Assembly (NCBI GenBank): GCA_001931875.2
Contig: MSJH02000840.1
Coordinates: forward strand, 682,001-746,000
Reading direction: 5' to 3'
Origin: Byssochlamys sp. IMV 00236
Lineage: Eukaryota; Ascomycota; Eurotiomycetes; Eurotiales; Thermoascaceae
Length of the DNA: 64,000 nt
A model generated the notes under the pieces. That model saw nothing but the letters and a program-made list of their open reading frames with translations, was not told where the DNA came from and made no database searches. Numbering within the stretch: position 1 is the stretch's first letter; each line of letters opens with the position of its first letter. Below are positions 13,909 to 24,851 of this stretch, piece by piece. Both the position numbers and the translations under genes were made by a program.

Positions 13909-14353
13909 GGTGGTGAGGGATGATAAGTGGTTGATGGGTACGGAATGTCGACAATGAGAATTGGAAGATGTAGGAATCAATCAAAGGACATCTGCATGGA
14001 GGGAATTAATATTATACACGCTGGATGACTGCAAAAAGATCCCCGCAGTGAATGCGTTAGGAAATGCAATCCGAGATGGCGTTATGCTGTCGGAGATGCA
14101 CCGAACAAACCGATCTTATCAGTTTTATCGGGAATTCAGATGTAGATCCGAATTCTTGTCTACCCTGAATAGCCTGATGGTTTATCCGAATATGATCACG
14201 ATCACTGTCCGTGAGCTTTATTATCATTCCTGTTTAGACTGATGCATTTAATTGTCTGAGCTAAGGGTATATCATTATACAAGAACTTTTATTATCGATC
14301 ACCATCTGCAGATTTGTCAGTCACTCGAACAATCGTCAGTCACTTTAGGGGAC
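13909..14353. other. Intergenic, aldolase promoter and ferric-reductase 3' flank
   Basis: No gene is seen. The part next to 13,908 is the likely promoter/leader of the aldolase gene. The right part is the 3' untranslated region of the ferric reductase. Confidence 0.5.
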
Positions 14354-16636
14354 TCACGAGAAATTCTCAGTGTGCAGCCAGACCCGGCTGGCTGTATTTG
14401 GTCGGTCAGCAATGATGGCGACCTGTGCCTGTGCCGCCGCGTTTCTAACATCGAGCAACATGGATGCTGGGCCGCAGGCTGGAAAATAGTTAGACTCAAT
14501 GTATTTGTACGGCGTGCGTGGCATAGATGCTTACCGGCAATAGCGAGCGGACGCGTATCCTCTGTAGTAGCGGCCCGGATCAGTGCAGGAAGATCTGGCC
14601 GCTTGCCGGTCAACTGCACCGAGAGAAGATCGTCTGTCTGTGGCAAGCTTTCATCGCTGACGTTTATTGACTTTGTTGACTCCGCAGCGTCTCCTTGGGC
14701 TTGCGGGTTTAGGGCAGTCTGAGTGACATGGACGGAGATACGCAAGGAACCGGGAAAGGGCTCGGACAGAATAGTTGAGACTGCTTCCCGGAACCAGCCA
14801 ATGGATTCTGGATGTGTGGTCAACAGCTGATCGTAAACTGACATAACACTTACTTACCCTGCGATTTCACGGCCCATAAAATCTGCACGTCGAGTGATTT
14901 CAGTGACTCCGCTGATCCTGCCTCTTTGGTCAAGAGCTGCTGGCAAGCAGCTTTGCGTACCAGACTCCCCAGGAGCGGTAGGATAGTGCTTCCACCAGAT
15001 CCGCCAGCAATGAAGAAAAAACGCTCGAATGTGTCAAAGGCCGTTGAATCGATCCCTCCGTACGGACCGTCCAGAAGCACGGGAATGGTCTGTCCCCCTC
15101 TCTCTTTCGCAAATGCTTGCATCCGTCGGGTGATGCCTCCGTGGGGCTTCACATAGAAGACAAGTTGGTTGATTCCGGTGCCAATCTTACCCTCGTACGG
15201 AAGAGAGCTGATCGAGAAAGGATGGGTGGCGAGAGAATGCTGAACCCCCAAAGAATTACCGACGAAGCGCACGAACATATGCTGGCCCGGTCGCCAGGAG
15301 ATGTGAGTCAAGATACTCATCTTGACTGTCCCATCGGCCTGAATCTCGAGTGCAGCTCGATGTTGGAACCCATTCAGCACGTACGCCTTGATCGCTCCTC
15401 CACAGAGTGATAGGCCGTATACGATAACCAATGCGATAAAGTAGTCCCTACGAGATGTCAGTCCAGCCTTTGTCATACGAGTGAGAAGTGCATACCAGGA
15501 GGTCAGGCGGAAGTCGCAATGGATAAACAGGAACACAATAAACAGAGCTGCGGCCACATAGTGGAACGCCTTGAAGGTCTCATAGAACCGGTTCCTATGG
15601 TTGGTCAGGCCAGAAGTCCTGGGTTAAATTGTGAAGCCTGACATACCTGATAGGCCCAATCGACATGAAAGTCAGCCAGGCTTGGGGGATAATCGCCGCC
15701 ACGCCAGTCCAGTAGAAGACCTGTGTCTTCCATTGGTGAACCATGTCACTGTCAAGGTCAGATCATTGACACCCTGACACCCCATTATGTGTAGTAGCAG
15801 CACTCACCCCTTGTGTATATGGTACACAATGAATGGAAAAGTATGTATCAGAGAGAGGGTAAACATCAGCCAGGCAGTCCACCGATGGAAGACCTGCAAT
15901 CGTTCGTGGGAGATGCCCGTCACAATGGTGATGAAGTTCCACTTTGCAGCCAGGAATCTATCGCCAAGTTAGCTGCACGCTGCGTCGACAGAGTCGGGAT
16001 GAGGCATACACAGTAAACGGCAACAATGCCAGCGCCATGAAGCCGGAGCGAGTTGCGATCGGAGGCGAGCTGCCATAGTTTACTGTCGCGGTATTCGGCC
16101 AGTAGTATGGCTTTGGGCCCAGTGTGAGGACTGTCAATCGTCAGTATTCGAGGCTTCCACTGAATCGCAATATAACGCACTTCCAAAATAGACCCACGCC
16201 GCACAGCCGATCAATATGACGCCTAAGGTTGGCGAGTACCATCCCAGCGACTTGATCGCGAACGAACGATACGAGAAAAACCGAAAGATGGCCAGAGGCC
16301 TGCTCAGAAACCTGCTGGAAACGATACTCTTCCCCGACTTTATCCCGCGCGATTGATGAGCCAAGCGAGCGAGATGTGCGGCTGCAAAGAGCGCTATCAG
16401 GACGACGATGAAGTATACAGTGCCATGTCCGAAATAGTAATCATCTTTATACCTGTTGCCATCGTTAGGATCTCTCGTACATAGTATGGAGAGATGCTTC
16501 CAATGCAAATCTCATTTCCCACCTACCAATACACCCATTTCCTGTCCCTATACGCGCACTGTTCGGGCGTGAGCTTACACATGTCCATCCGGGACGAGTG
16601 CAGCATGACCGGCTGGTCCAGGCCGGGCAACCCCAT
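14354..16636 (-). CDS. Ferric-chelate reductase (FRE/NOX superfamily)
   Basis: Nine exons, 613 residues: 16636-16527, 16452-16181, 16130-16010, 15957-15808, 15748-15647, 15594-15496, 15447-14858, 14807-14535, 14478-14354; every intron (48-74 nt) has GT-AG ends and correct phase. The enzyme moves electrons from NADPH through FAD and two haems across the plasma membrane to reduce Fe(III) for uptake. Visible parts in order: N-terminal membrane segment, the haem-bearing ferric-reductase transmembrane domain with paired histidines (SHERLQVFHRW, HTFPFIVYHIHKG), the FAD-binding HPFSISSLP, the NADPH-binding GPYGG and GGSGGSTILPLL, and the C-terminal ACGPASMLLDVRNAA ending in LHTENFS. The length is usual for fungal FREs. 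Two GATA-type elements lie just before the ATG (see findings). It could reduce copper as well as iron. Confidence 0.93.
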
Positions 16637-17849
16637 GGTGGCGGTTGAATGTCACGATATCTGATATCTTGATAACTGCTGTTGTCTTCCGATGGTCTCC
16701 TTGACTACGTCTTCCACAGATCGCAGGTTTTCGGCAACAGCAAAGAGGCGCAAAAGATCAGGAGCACACCATCAGGAAAAGCGCGACCTAGAGGTATAAC
16801 AACTCATGAGAGAACACAGTCCTGACCAAAAATCCGAGCATAAGAACTCATTCTGCCTCTCGAGATCTATTTTAGTGTCTCAGTCTAGTCTCCCATGTGG
16901 GAAGATGGCCGCACGCGGCCTCCGCACGCCATGCTCACGACCATAGCCAGGCTGCCCATTGCGAATCCAGCGAGTCCTGCTAATTGGCACCACGAGACTT
17001 CATTCCTGTCTGAAGGTGCTCGCTCGGCGAATTAAAGGCCATATAATGCCCGATGAGACAGATCGCTGGATGGAGCCTTCATCGGCTGCCGCGCGCGGTC
17101 GTCTTAATCTGCGCTGGTTTGCGCGCATTATGAGCGGGTTTTCTCGATCCCAGAGATGCCATTGGCCCGGAGATCCGTCGACGAACTCATCAGTAAGATT
17201 TGCTTCTTGTTGATGATAATCCGTTGTTATAGGCTATTTTGACCGTGGAATTATTGCGAGATCTCTAGTCAGAGCGTCGCTTCGGCACTGTAATCATTGC
17301 AACATGCCTCGTTGGAGAGGTTATCGAGATGAAAACGTGGATCTGCATGCCAGACAGACGGGATCGTCCCGCCTAGGAGAATTCAGAACCAGTCGCTTGG
17401 CAGAGCTGGACAGGAACGAGAATGTGCCTGTCAATCCAGCATTATAGTTGATGTAGGGTCCTCTGGATCGATGGCCGCTCGCGGATGGAATAGTGGTCTG
17501 TACAACAATGGAGAACCTAACAATGGATAGGTTTCTCGTGGGGAAGACGTTGAGGTTGCACGTCATCCGCAAACGGCAGCTTCAAGCTTTCGGCTGGTCT
17601 AAGTACCAGGTTAGCAAAGAAGTAAACGTAGAAAATACGATGGATTCCTTGGATTAGACCTTTATGGAACGAGTGTCACCGTAATTGCACTGAAATGAGT
17701 GGAATATGTAGAGGCTAGATAGCTGTGGATGTAAAATCTGCCAGTATGCATGTGGCAGATGAAAATAAGACGATGGAGCAAGGGAATATTAGGGAATATT
17801 GAGAAGACCTATTGATAAATCTATCCTGTGAGACAACTACCAATCAGAT
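16637..17849. other. Gene-free region upstream of the ferric reductase and tRNA
   Basis: About 1.2 kb with no supported coding exon on either strand. The first few hundred bases are the ferric-reductase promoter. Short open frames at 16.96-17.21 kb and 17.32-17.57 kb show no family features. Confidence 0.5.
16656..16676 (-). promoter_or_regulatory. Candidate GATA-factor (SreA-type) site ahead of the ferric reductase
   Basis: A palindromic GATATCTGATATC (16,656-16,668), followed by a further GATAA, lies about 20 bases upstream of the ferric-reductase ATG. ATCTGATAT, and ATCAGATAT on the other strand, match eight of nine positions of ATCWGATAA, the known fungal siderophore/iron GATA-repressor consensus. 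The position is close to or within the leader, so the role is inference. Confidence 0.4.
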
Positions 17850-17939
17850 GGGGCGGTGGCGTAGTTGGGAGCGCGTCAGACTGAAGTTCACTTCAGCCAG
17901 TCAATCTGAAGGTCACCGGTTCGATCCCGGTTCACCCCA
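17850..17939 (+). tRNA. tRNA-Phe (GAA) with a 17-nt intron
   Basis: The cloverleaf reads: acceptor GGGGCGG/TCACCCC, D arm GCGT-AGTTGGGA-GCGC, anticodon stem TCAGA/TCTGA with loop CTGAAGA once the intron (about 17,887-17,903) is removed, variable AGGTC, T arm ACCGG-TTCGATC-CCGGT and discriminator A, 73 nt mature. The anticodon GAA decodes Phe. The intron starts one base 3' of the anticodon, the standard eukaryotic position. The acceptor stem has one C-A mismatch (pair 5-68). The D arm (TGGCGTAGTTGG) and T arm (GGTTCGATCC) also serve as A and B boxes for RNA polymerase III. Confidence 0.93.
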
Positions 17940-17949
17940 TTCCGATTTC

Positions 17950-17955
17950 TTTTTT
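17950..17955 (+). terminator. RNA polymerase III oligo-T terminator
   Basis: A run of six T residues begins eleven bases after the tRNA discriminator base; four or more T on the coding strand stop Pol III. Longer T tracts near 17,980-17,991 and 18,003 could act as back-up. Confidence 0.75.
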
Positions 17956-18295
17956 GTCCTGGATCCGTCCAGGGCAATTTTTTTTTTTTTTGTTCTTTTC
18001 TCTTTTTTTCTATTTGCTGGTCTCCAATATTGCAGTACCCCATTAGTCTACATTATCTCTGCTTGGATGTGATATTATTGCTGGATTAGCTAGTTCTGGT
18101 CAGAGATTCCCAATCATTTCTTTCATGTTGCAGAGGACACGTGCGATATATATAAACAACATCAGACGACCCTCTCTATTCCGATGGAAGGACTAGAAAG
18201 AACAACAGATTTAGCGGTTCTACCTCCGATAGTATTGAGGATCGCTTCAAATAATTAGACTTTCGATACATGGCTGGCAAGCTGCACTTGGAACA
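17956..18295. other. Promoter region of the DUF3468-type factor
   Basis: No gene is seen. The left end holds poly-T and CT-rich tracts after the tRNA. Confidence 0.45.
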
Positions 18296-19700
18296 ATGGG
18301 TCGTGATAAGTACAAGCAGACCCTGGAATGGATTGACTTTTCGGAAGGAAATGCGGCAAAATCGCGTGTTCGCGCACATGTGGTCAGCGAACGACGACGT
18401 CGTTTATCCTGGGAAGAAGAGAGGGTGATGAGGGCCTTGAGAGAGAGGTCAAGAACCGGAAAGCCACCTGTTCATGGTGACTTGCCTCATTCGAAACCTG
18501 CAGCCTTACAGCCCCTTCCTGCTCAGTTATCCATGTCGCACCAGGAATGGCTTTCGTCTGGATTTCTAGGTATCTTGATCAAGTACGATGTGACTGGACA
18601 AGGTCTCGAGGCATATGCCACCTACCTACCAGATATTGTCCGTCTGGTAGGCACCAACAGCGCCCTGGATGATGCCGTGGCAGTCTTCAGCACGTGTTAC
18701 GCAGGAAGACCAGATTCAATAGAAACGATACGTGCTTATGGAAGAGCTTTACGTAGCCTTCGGGAATGCATTTCAATACCTCAGCTGGCTTCGTCAACAG
18801 ACACACTGTCCGCGGCGATGCTGCTCGGTTTATATGGATCTCTCTTTCCTCGCAGCAGATTAGGAGTGTTGAGTCACCATGAAGGAGTATCGAAAATCAT
18901 CCAGTACAGAGGGCCAGGGAGACATAGGACTGGGTTTGAGCAGCAACTGGTAATTTCCCACTGGGCAGCGAATGTGAGTCTGACCTTCGTAGAACAAATC
19001 AGAATCCTGCTCTGACAGAATTCCGCAGATTATGTCTTCCTTATTCCGAGGTCAAGAGTGCTTCCTGGAAAGTGAAGAATGGCGGGAGATACTTTGTCCT
19101 ACCTCTATCCGACACATTAATCAATTCGACCTGTTCTTATGTCAAATTTTCGAAGGCATGACAACTCTACCGGGGACATTGCGTGACTTTCGTGCTCTGA
19201 ACAGGGCGAGTGGTTATTCTAGATCGCAAGATCGTCTAAAATCACGACTCGAGAGCTACCATGTCCTTTTGAACCGGATCGGATGCGTAGTCGAGGACCT
19301 CCTTTCTCAAGGGATCACTGTGACCACCGTCCCATCCGTCAGGTTTCCAAACATAGTCGATGAGACTTTCAGCTTCCGAGATCGATCTACTGCTATGCTT
19401 TACGTCTTACACTGGACGTTTTTGCTCTTGGTACAGGGCTTGATATCCACATGCAGCCCGTATTCAACGGCACCGCAAACGAGTGCTCAGATATATGTTC
19501 GACGGATATACATGTCGTATGATTACGCTCGTTCTTTTCCTCCATACTTTTCGTCATACATGTTGCTTCCGCTTGTGGCAGCTGTCGCCTTCGACGAGAA
19601 TGACTCGAAGGCATGGATCCTGACGGCTATTAATGATCTCTACAGTGAGAACATTCAAGCATCTTCCGATGACTTTCCATCTGCTGGACAGTTTAATTAG
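18296..19700 (+). CDS. Fungal-specific transcription-factor-domain protein without a zinc cluster
   Basis: Exons 18296-18973 and 19029-19700, 449 residues. The N-terminus has a basic stretch (AKSRVRAHVVSERRRR, about residues 20-36). This type precedes the long helical 'fungal-specific transcription factor' domain (DUF3468 class) in many ascomycete proteins. The middle carries typical helices of that domain (FLGILIKYDVTG, LDDAVAVFSTCYAGR, LSAAMLLGLYGSLF, SHHEGVSKIIQYRGP). No CX2CX6C pattern is present in the protein or in the 300 bases upstream, so it probably does not bind DNA through a Zn2Cys6 finger; partner binding or a non-zinc contact is possible. The start is the first ATG in frame with the basic segment. 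Target genes are unknown. Confidence 0.78.
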
Positions 19701-20005
19701 CTGCTTGAGAGTGTGAATGAGCCAGTGACTTGAATAAGCTCGATGGATTGGAATCAAGCCATGTGTATATTATATTATAGGGCTCTGGGTTTCTTATTGC
19801 ATGGTGTGCTGTGGTGATGACTGCAGTGTGGAAGAATTGCTGTAGCAGCAATGTCCACCTTTGAGACCAGCCTCGAGCCGTTTTGGTACAAGGCGCCGCT
19901 ATTCACCGTCTAAGCAGCCAACCATTACTCAACAAATTGACACGAGAAAACAGACCGCGATATAATCCCTGATCATACCATCAAGAATGATAAACGCTCA
20001 CATAG
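19701..20005. other. Convergent intergenic spacer
   Basis: This is shared 3' flank of the transcription-factor gene and the minus-strand DUF7702 gene. No coding or RNA feature is seen. Confidence 0.45.
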
Positions 20006-20843
20006 TTAAATTTTCTCCATTCGAGGAGAAACATAACCAGCCACCAAATACAGCGCCACTATAACCCACTCTTCCAACGCTTCCATAAATACACGAGCCC
20101 AAATATCACCTGCCATCGGACTGAAAATACTGTCCTGATCATCATAACTGAACTCCACAAAAACCGAATACAGAACTCGCACAACCAAGAACGGCAAACT
20201 CCCAACAACAGCAGACATGAGTTTCCTATCTTCGCACCTAATGCGTGATTTCCTAGCTAAAAATGCCGCCGAGACGAAACATAGGAACACTGCCGTCACG
20301 AGAAATAGCACAGCGCCCGCCTTGAGAAGCGCGAGCCCGGTATTCCGAGTGCTAGCTTGGAGAGAGCTGATCTCCGATCCTCCTGCGGAGAGTAACACGA
20401 TAGCCAGCGCGGGAAAAATGTACATGATGCGGAATACTCGAAGCGAAACGAATTCGGGGGTCATGCGCATATTTCTAGAACCATAAATCCGTCAGAAATA
20501 ACATACTAGCAAAGAGCAGACTTCTTCGTACTAGTAACAACAGCGAGAGGTACACATACATCCGACGAAGAATACCCATCGTAGCCAGCGTCAATGGCGA
20601 CAAACCCACCCCTGCTATCGTAGCCGCCGTAATAGTCAGCTCCAGGTTCGGTGTCGATTGGCTTTCAGCCACAATCTGCAGGATGTTTCCAACTATTCGC
20701 AGCACAGAGAGCACGATCAGATAATGCCATCCTGCAGCGTAGCTGAAGCCTTGTTTTCTCGTAACGAGAATACTTGCAATCAAGGCGGGACTATAGTAGA
20801 TGAGTTGCACAATGGCTAGCTTCCCATTATTGTCGAGATGCAT
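20006..20843 (-). CDS. DUF7702-like multi-pass membrane protein (first copy)
   Basis: Exons 20843-20560 and 20474-20006, 250 residues; intron GTATGT...TTCTAG, 85 nt. The product has about seven hydrophobic segments. The first two read LAIVQLIYYSPALIASILV and WHYLIVLSVLRIVGNILQIVAE, with the family's GxSPLxLATxGILRR loop, then a long internal helix pair and a C-terminal pair ending in VIVALYLVAGY. This order matches the fungal DUF7702 membrane family, whose biochemical role is unknown. A paralogue lies 2.4 kb away on the same strand. The start is the only ATG ahead of the first membrane helix. It is likely a plasma-membrane or endomembrane protein; no enzyme motif was found. Confidence 0.78.
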
Positions 20844-21186
20844 TTTAGACGGGTGAGGGATAGAGATATTTCAGATGTAAAGTCCGTTCCAGCAAGGAAG
20901 ATTCTGATATTTTGGGATTCTGAAGATACGACAATAAAAACCACTCGGAGTCTACTTTTTCTATTCATGTCTCGCTGAAATTAAAACCTCCTATTTAACA
21001 TAAATAGCGCAAACCAGTCCTGGAATATCCCCTGAAGCCCACCAGGCGTGTAAGATTATGGTAATCCATTCTATACTCCCCTGAGAGGAAGTACATTAGT
21101 ACAGTAGTCAATACGCTAAAGATAGCTTAAACATGACACTAGTCCTGAATAGTAAAATGCAATGACATCATACCAGCGGAGGATAT
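20844..21186. other. Promoter flank of the first DUF7702-like gene
   Basis: No gene is seen. Composition is AT-leaning, and no repeat was recognised. Confidence 0.45.
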
Positions 21187-21605
21187 TTTTATTTGCCGAT
21201 CAAATCGAATACTGTTAAGTGACGGGTTTCGTTTTCGGGAGATTATGGGCAGAGGGCTGTTCACTGGAGGCTTCAGGGCTTCGCGCCAATCCTACCAAGA
21301 AGTTAGCACTAGAAGTCAACAAATGTTAAATGATACCAGGGACAGACCTTGATTACATACTATCTTAAGCCCCGTAGGTTTTAGGTTGTTAATTGCGCTG
21401 TATAAAGCTTCCATCCATTCAGTTTCTCCTGATGGTCTTTTGAAGAGTTCTATAGATTTTCTCTATAGCTTTTCAGATACCTGGCGGAGATTATCGTCAT
21501 TATTGTCTAGCACGCGGAAAATCCTGCTGTCTGTGTGATGTTCGATATCCTTGGGTACCTCCGCCCTGCACGTACCATAGATATCAAATTTCAATCTAGC
21601 TCAAA
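21187..21605 (-). pseudogene. Decayed gene fragment of unknown family (two exons and one intron still visible)
   Basis: On the minus strand one frame reads coherently from about 21,600: EVPKDIEHHTDSRIFRVL, a stop where Trp would fit (KL-stop-RK), then RPSGETEWMEALYSAINNLK. A well-formed intron follows (GTATGTAATC...TGCTAACTTCTTGGTAG), joining in phase to DWREALKPPVNSPLP and a further 30 codons. Splice sites and codon-like texture argue for a former gene. The in-frame TAG, and the absence of an N-terminus before the neighbouring gene ends at 21,664, argue for decay. I do not recognise the family. A sequencing error at the TAG is the alternative. Confidence 0.42.
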
Positions 21606-21663
21606 TATCAATAATATAACGCTTGAAAAGAAGACTAGCGAATGTAAGGAAAGAGTGAACAAC

Positions 21664-22668
21664 TCATACAGGTTCATAACCCATGCACCTTACCGCTTCA
21701 GTAGCCAAAGCGCGCAAATTATCTACGCGCAAGTGCCATATATCACTGGCCTTCGTTCCTGGCAGAAGGTGAGCTGGACCAAAGAGTTGAGCGCGAGTTA
21801 GAGGAATTGTTTGTATATTTGAATTTTGCGGTATTGGAAAGATGGGCTATTTCTTTCTATCAGTCTGGTTCTTGAATATTCACTAGATTAATCACTTACC
21901 CCATTCTGCTTTAGATGAGGAACGTTTGCTGGATCCCTCTCCCAAACTTCGAATATTCCTTTGGTACACTGGATCGGGGCCTCGGAAATTTTGGTCCAAT
22001 GCAGAATAATTACAATTTGGACTTCTGGCTGTCCACCAACGAGCCAGAGACGCATATCGGGACGAAGACGTGGTACGGGTTCAGCCCAGCCGCTTTCGAT
22101 GGCGAAGCTTGGAAGTGGTTGCGAGTTATAACGCAGTATGAAATCAGGGTCTTTACGTGAACCTGTATATTGTCCAGTGAAATTATGGATGGCTAATACC
22201 ATATTAGCTAATGTATCGAATGGAAGAGAAATGTATAAGATTAAAGGCTTACTTGTCCCCACTCGTGTCTTGAGGCTTTTCCCCTCGGCGTAGCTCAGGA
22301 ACCCCGTAGCCATCATATCAATCCGCTCATCCTCAATCCAGTCCTGGTGAGCGTCGTGTACCTCCGTTGGCATCACGAGCACGTACAAAACTCGGGTGAG
22401 AGAATTATAGGAAAACCTAATAAGTATTGTCAGTTAGACAGATCACAAATTTCTTGCGCTTCTGGGGGTATTATTACCTTGGTCTATGTCTTTCAATGTC
22501 TGGGTCTTGTGAGAGCGAGTCTACCAGTAGACTTCCATCTTCTACTGGGATATTGTCAAACCTCAGTTCCATACATTCGGTTGCTGATTGTATATCTCTT
22601 GTAATTCTATAAAAGAAACCCTGGCTGAGGTCGCCTGACTCTGGGAGGGACTCTCTGTCAACAGCCAT
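21664..22668 (-). CDS. Conserved fungal hypothetical protein
   Basis: Four exons: 22668-22478, 22416-22253, 22162-21900, 21846-21664; 266 residues, all introns GT-AG and in phase. The protein is soluble, with no signal peptide or membrane helix. Recurrent features include SGWAEPVPRLRPDMRLWLVGG followed by a beta-rich VQIVIILHW segment, a FEVWERD strand and a C-terminal helix (LRVDNLRALATEAVRCMG). This layout recurs in ascomycete proteins of unknown role, and I cannot assign a function. The terminal exon was chosen because it restores the LFGPAHLLPGTKASDIW stretch in frame. The upstream neighbour is a DUF7702 gene; the downstream neighbour is the decayed fragment. Confidence 0.72.
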
Positions 22669-23215
22669 ATTGAGAGGATATTCTGGATAAATATATTTGT
22701 TAGACCCGGGGAGTCTAACAAGGGATTCTCCTTTTTGGTCGAGTGGTATGGGGTTCCTACAATCTTCAGCTGCAGCAAGGTTTTGGAATGAGTATTTATG
22801 CTAGTGGGGTAGGTAAAGTTAATGGATTATTCCGTAGACTTCTATAGCAGGCAGCCGCAGTGATGTATGGCGGAAGCCCCGTGAATGATATACCAGGTCA
22901 GTGGTAGAGTGATTATCTATGTACCCATTTAGGCGGTTTCGAATACCCAAACTGGAGAAGAAAAAAAGAATCAAAGTCGATGTGCTGAGATATACTCGAC
23001 AATTCTGCTGTACTGACCGCCTTCTTAAGTTTACCAGGTATACATCATTACCATAAAGATTAGGTAGTTTAAACAACACGTTAGTCCCCAATAAGGGCAC
23101 TGCAATTGAAATTTAATCGAGGACTACCTATACATACCTACCCAGGTAGGTACTTAGGTACTCTAAAACAACGGTGAAGAAAGCAATGTATTTCTCCGCA
23201 TGACCAAATACAGAC
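22669..23215. other. Intergenic, with a palindromic CCTACC/GGTAGG tract
   Basis: No gene is seen. Around 23,127-23,160 a short palindromic tract of ACCTACC and GGTAGGT units with TTAGGTAC occurs. Similar ACCTAGGTA-like words appear at 36.83 kb and 40.97 kb, so it looks like a common low-complexity element. Confidence 0.4.
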
Positions 23216-24169
23216 CTATGCAGTCAGCACAACATGAGCATCGCCATCCCTCAATTTATCCTTTCCAACAGGCGGAATCGTAATCCCAACACCGATATAA
23301 ATGCCAACTACCACATATTCCATCAGTAAACCCATGCACACGAACGCAGCAATGGATCCCGTCGGGTCGTTCCATTTCTGGTTCGTTGAAAACACAGACA
23401 GTAAAGCATACGCGACTCGCACAATCAGGAACGGCATCGCGGATGCGCTTCCTTTAACAATCTATCATTGATGTTAGTTAAAGGGACGCCTGTGGCTGAT
23501 TTGGAGGGCAACTTACCGTCATGCTAGCCCTCGAAATGCCTTTTCTCCGTCTCCAGATATAAGCCTGAAGCATGATCAGAGCAGCCAGGATGGCGACCAG
23601 GAGGATATTTCCGGCCTTTACTAGCCCCTCTCCGTGGCGAACGGAGCTTGGAGACTTGTAGTTTCCGACCAGGACACTCCCAGCGATGAGAAGGGCAATG
23701 GCGACACCAAAAATGATTCGTATAAATATGGCGAGACGGTGGACTAGGTGTTTTTGCTCAAAGTCCAAACTGGATCTGTGGCGGAATCAGACAATTTCAT
23801 CTTAGGAATGGATAATAGATGGCTCCAATGCTCTTGGATACTTACGCGACTCTCAACAGGCCAAGGGTAGCAAGGATAAGCGGCACAACGCCCACTGAAA
23901 GTAGGATGATGGTCGCAATGGTGAGGCCAACGGTTGGATTATTCTCAAAAACGATCATGACTATTCCGCTAGCAAATCGAACTAAGAACTCTGTCAGTTT
24001 GATTCCTCCAAGTCTTGAATCATCTGATACCTGACGAGAAGACAGTCAAGAGATACCACCCCAGTCGCGGCCTGCCATGGCGACGAAAGAGGAGGTAGGC
24101 TGCTGATATTATAGCTGGGATGTAGAATATGATCAGAGCAATTCCGACTTTGGAGCGATCGTGCAACAT
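23216..24169 (-). CDS. DUF7702-like multi-pass membrane protein (second copy)
   Basis: Four exons: 24169-24031, 23981-23846, 23775-23517, 23461-23216; 259 residues. It opens with KVGIALIIFYIPAIISAAYLL and the RRHG loop typical of the family. After the second intron-spanning helix come GVVPLILATLGLLRVA, a helix pair (IIFGVAIALLIAGSVLVG, NILLVAILAALIMLQAY), a basic WRRRKG loop and the C-terminal MPFLIVRVAYALLSVF and MEYVVVGIYIGVGI segments. Segment order and loop words parallel the copy at 20.0-20.8 kb, but identity is low, so this is an old duplication or two recruited members. The start was set at the Met before the first helix. Function is unknown. Confidence 0.8.
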
Positions 24170-24851
24170 ATTGACCAGATGGGAAGCAAGAACAGCCTAA
24201 AAAATCAGAAATTGGTAAAAGGATGTTCTTTTATTAACTCCCAAAGATGCTGGATATCATCTATATAGGTACTTATACGTGAAACGACATGCACACCGTC
24301 GTGAGTCTAGGATAAGTCCAATCTCAGCCTCGTTCAAATCTCGAAAATTGCTTCTCTTTACAGTAAGATTTAGAAAATCCCTCTAGATCGTCCGACCTCT
24401 TCTGAAAGAAACTTCCCTAATCTCCATAACTATCTCGAACTGCGCTGAGAGCGCAAACCATTTAAGGTTGTGGTTCCCAAAGATGATTGGATCACTAATA
24501 GAGACGATGTGGCTGGCGCGCCCCGCATATTCGCAAGTTGCATCCTAATAGGGAAATTAGTGGGGGATATCCACATCGAAGCCAATAAAAGCTCACGATC
24601 TCATCAGGGGAAAATGCGAGGCCAATTTCGCCTTTCGCTGCTCGATCATGGTCTGGATGCCAAACCGCGGAGGAGACATGGGGCAGTGCATAATAGAGCC
24701 TCAGGGGAGTTTTCAGTTCTTTATCTAACAGTGGCTTGTCGCAAGATGGATCTCTTTCTGGTATACCTTGAGAAATGACTCACGTTTGCCCTGGTTGATC
24801 AACTAAACGTGCAGTAATAGGTACTTTGACTAGTCGAGCGTCATATAGACA
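24170..24851. promoter_or_regulatory. Divergent intergenic region (DUF7702-like gene / Zn2Cys6 factor)
   Basis: The 680-base spacer separates two divergent starts and must hold both promoters. I saw no clear operator such as CGG(Nx)CCG. A 100-codon open frame at 24.47-24.78 kb has no recognisable features and was not called. Confidence 0.45.

Noticed and set aside
14354..16636. Ferric reductase beside a repeat-rich block as cargo of a Starship-type giant mobile element
   Set aside because: Ferric reductases are common Starship cargo, but no tyrosine-recombinase captain (DUF3435), no other cargo families and no element borders are visible; one such gene is not evidence.
24470..24778. 102-codon frame between the DUF7702-like gene and the Zn2Cys6 factor
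   Set aside because: No motif, signal or splice partner; it sits in a divergent promoter.
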